Origin: Pseudomonadota bacterium
GTDB taxonomy: Bacteria > Pseudomonadota > Alphaproteobacteria > Rhizobiales > Devosiaceae
Length of the DNA: 7,222 bases
Direction: 5' to 3'
Assembly (NCBI GenBank): GCA_023433985.1
Contig: JAEYTN010000205.1
Span: 1-7,222, forward strand
The notes under the pieces were generated by a model. It was not told the origin of the DNA. It worked only from the letters and a program-made list of their open reading frames with translations, and did no database searches. Both the position numbers and the translations under genes were made by a program. Positions 6,940-7,222 of this stretch are shown piece after piece. The first letter of the stretch is position 1. Every line of letters begins with the position of its first letter.

Positions 6940-7222
6940 CTACCGCAACCCCTCGCCCGGCTGCCGCGACACCGTCGCCAGTCCATCGTCGAAGCTCAGC
7001 GGCGGCGCCCAACCCAGCCGCCGCGCTTTTCCGATATCGACGCGAAGGTCGCACATCAGCCGGTCGGCCACGCCGCCCATGCCCGCCAGCCGCAGGCTGC
7101 CCTCGACCAGCCCCGGCGCCACCGGGAACAGCCGCGATGGCCGGTTCAGCGACCGCGCCAGCCGCCGCAGCAGCTCGGCCGTCGACATATCCTCCCCGTC
7201 GGCCAGCACATAGGTCTCGCCC
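6940..7222 (-). CDS. NDP-sugar epimerase/dehydratase (extended SDR), C-terminal part, cut by window edge
   Basis: The last 93 or so residues of an NAD-dependent epimerase/dehydratase; the N-terminal Rossmann part and catalytic Tyr-Lys lie beyond the right edge. What is visible is the typical substrate-domain tail: GETYVLADGEDMSTAELLRR (the 'new-gene-ready' signal in UDP-sugar epimerases), RPSRLFPVAPGL, then DLRVDIGKARRLGWAPPLSF followed by an EGL-like end. This pattern is characteristic of UDP-glucose-4-epimerase-like proteins of O-antigen and capsule clusters. The first GTG at 7209 is internal, since the reading frame continues to the edge (G-E-T-Y before it). The stop TAG is at 6942-6940, 65 bases from the end of the membrane glycosyltransferase. 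Substrate cannot be assigned from this fragment. Confidence 0.85.
   Translation of the reverse strand, partial: GETYVLADGEDMSTAELLRRLARSLNRPSRLFPVAPGLVEGSLRLAGMGGVADRLMCDLRVDIGKARRLGWAPPLSFDDGLATVSRQPGEGLR

Noticed and set aside
6095..7054. A 319-codon minus-strand open frame opposite the glycosyltransferase C-terminus and across the epimerase end
   Set aside because: The composition (Gly, Ala, Glu, Val rich, no recognisable domain) is that of a shadow frame, and it overlaps real genes on both strands.
1..7222. Search for mobile elements, CRISPR repeats, toxin-antitoxin pairs, tRNA and riboswitches
   Set aside because: No transposase motifs, spaced direct repeats, cloverleaf arrangements or paired small ORFs with ribosome sites were seen. 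Base composition and codon use look uniform throughout.

Overview
The window is GC-rich (roughly two thirds G+C by eye), gene-dense chromosomal DNA from what looks like an alphaproteobacterium. The nicotinate phosphoribosyltransferase and the L,D-transpeptidase read most like those of Hyphomicrobiales (a Devosia-like organism would fit). That placement rests on remembered family sequence and is tentative. I see no insertion sequence, phage gene, CRISPR array, tRNA, rRNA or other sign of recent transfer.

Layout, left to right. Positions 1-159 hold no gene I can defend. A plus-strand gene (160-1158) encodes an exported L,D-transpeptidase that cross-links or modifies peptidoglycan. It converges on a block of four minus-strand genes. 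Read in their own direction these are: pncB (4989-3682), NAD salvage; a hydroxypyruvate-isomerase-like TIM-barrel enzyme (3675-2917), starting 6 bases after the pncB stop; then, after a 143-base gap with a perfect 17-base palindrome, a glyoxalase-fold ring-cleaving dioxygenase (2773-1826); and an alpha/beta hydrolase (1825-1229), whose ATG directly abuts the dioxygenase stop. The last two match the MhqE/MhqO plus MhqD-type pairing linked to quinone and hydroquinone handling in Bacillus.

Divergent from pncB, a plus-strand gene (5147-6874) encodes a multi-span membrane protein of the DUF6311/GT-C type, probably a polyprenyl-phosphate-sugar-dependent glycosyltransferase. It converges on the C-terminal part of an extended-SDR NDP-sugar epimerase that leaves the window at the right edge (minus strand, 6940-7222). 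These two suggest a surface-polysaccharide or glycoconjugate locus continuing to the right. A perfect 18-base palindrome lies in the pncB/glycosyltransferase divergent region.

Most of the window is ordinary housekeeping and accessory metabolism. I found no convincing undescribed system. The points worth a second look are two unassigned palindromes at likely promoters, the tight coupling of pncB to an isomerase-like gene, a competing upstream start for pncB, and the little-characterised membrane glycosyltransferase.
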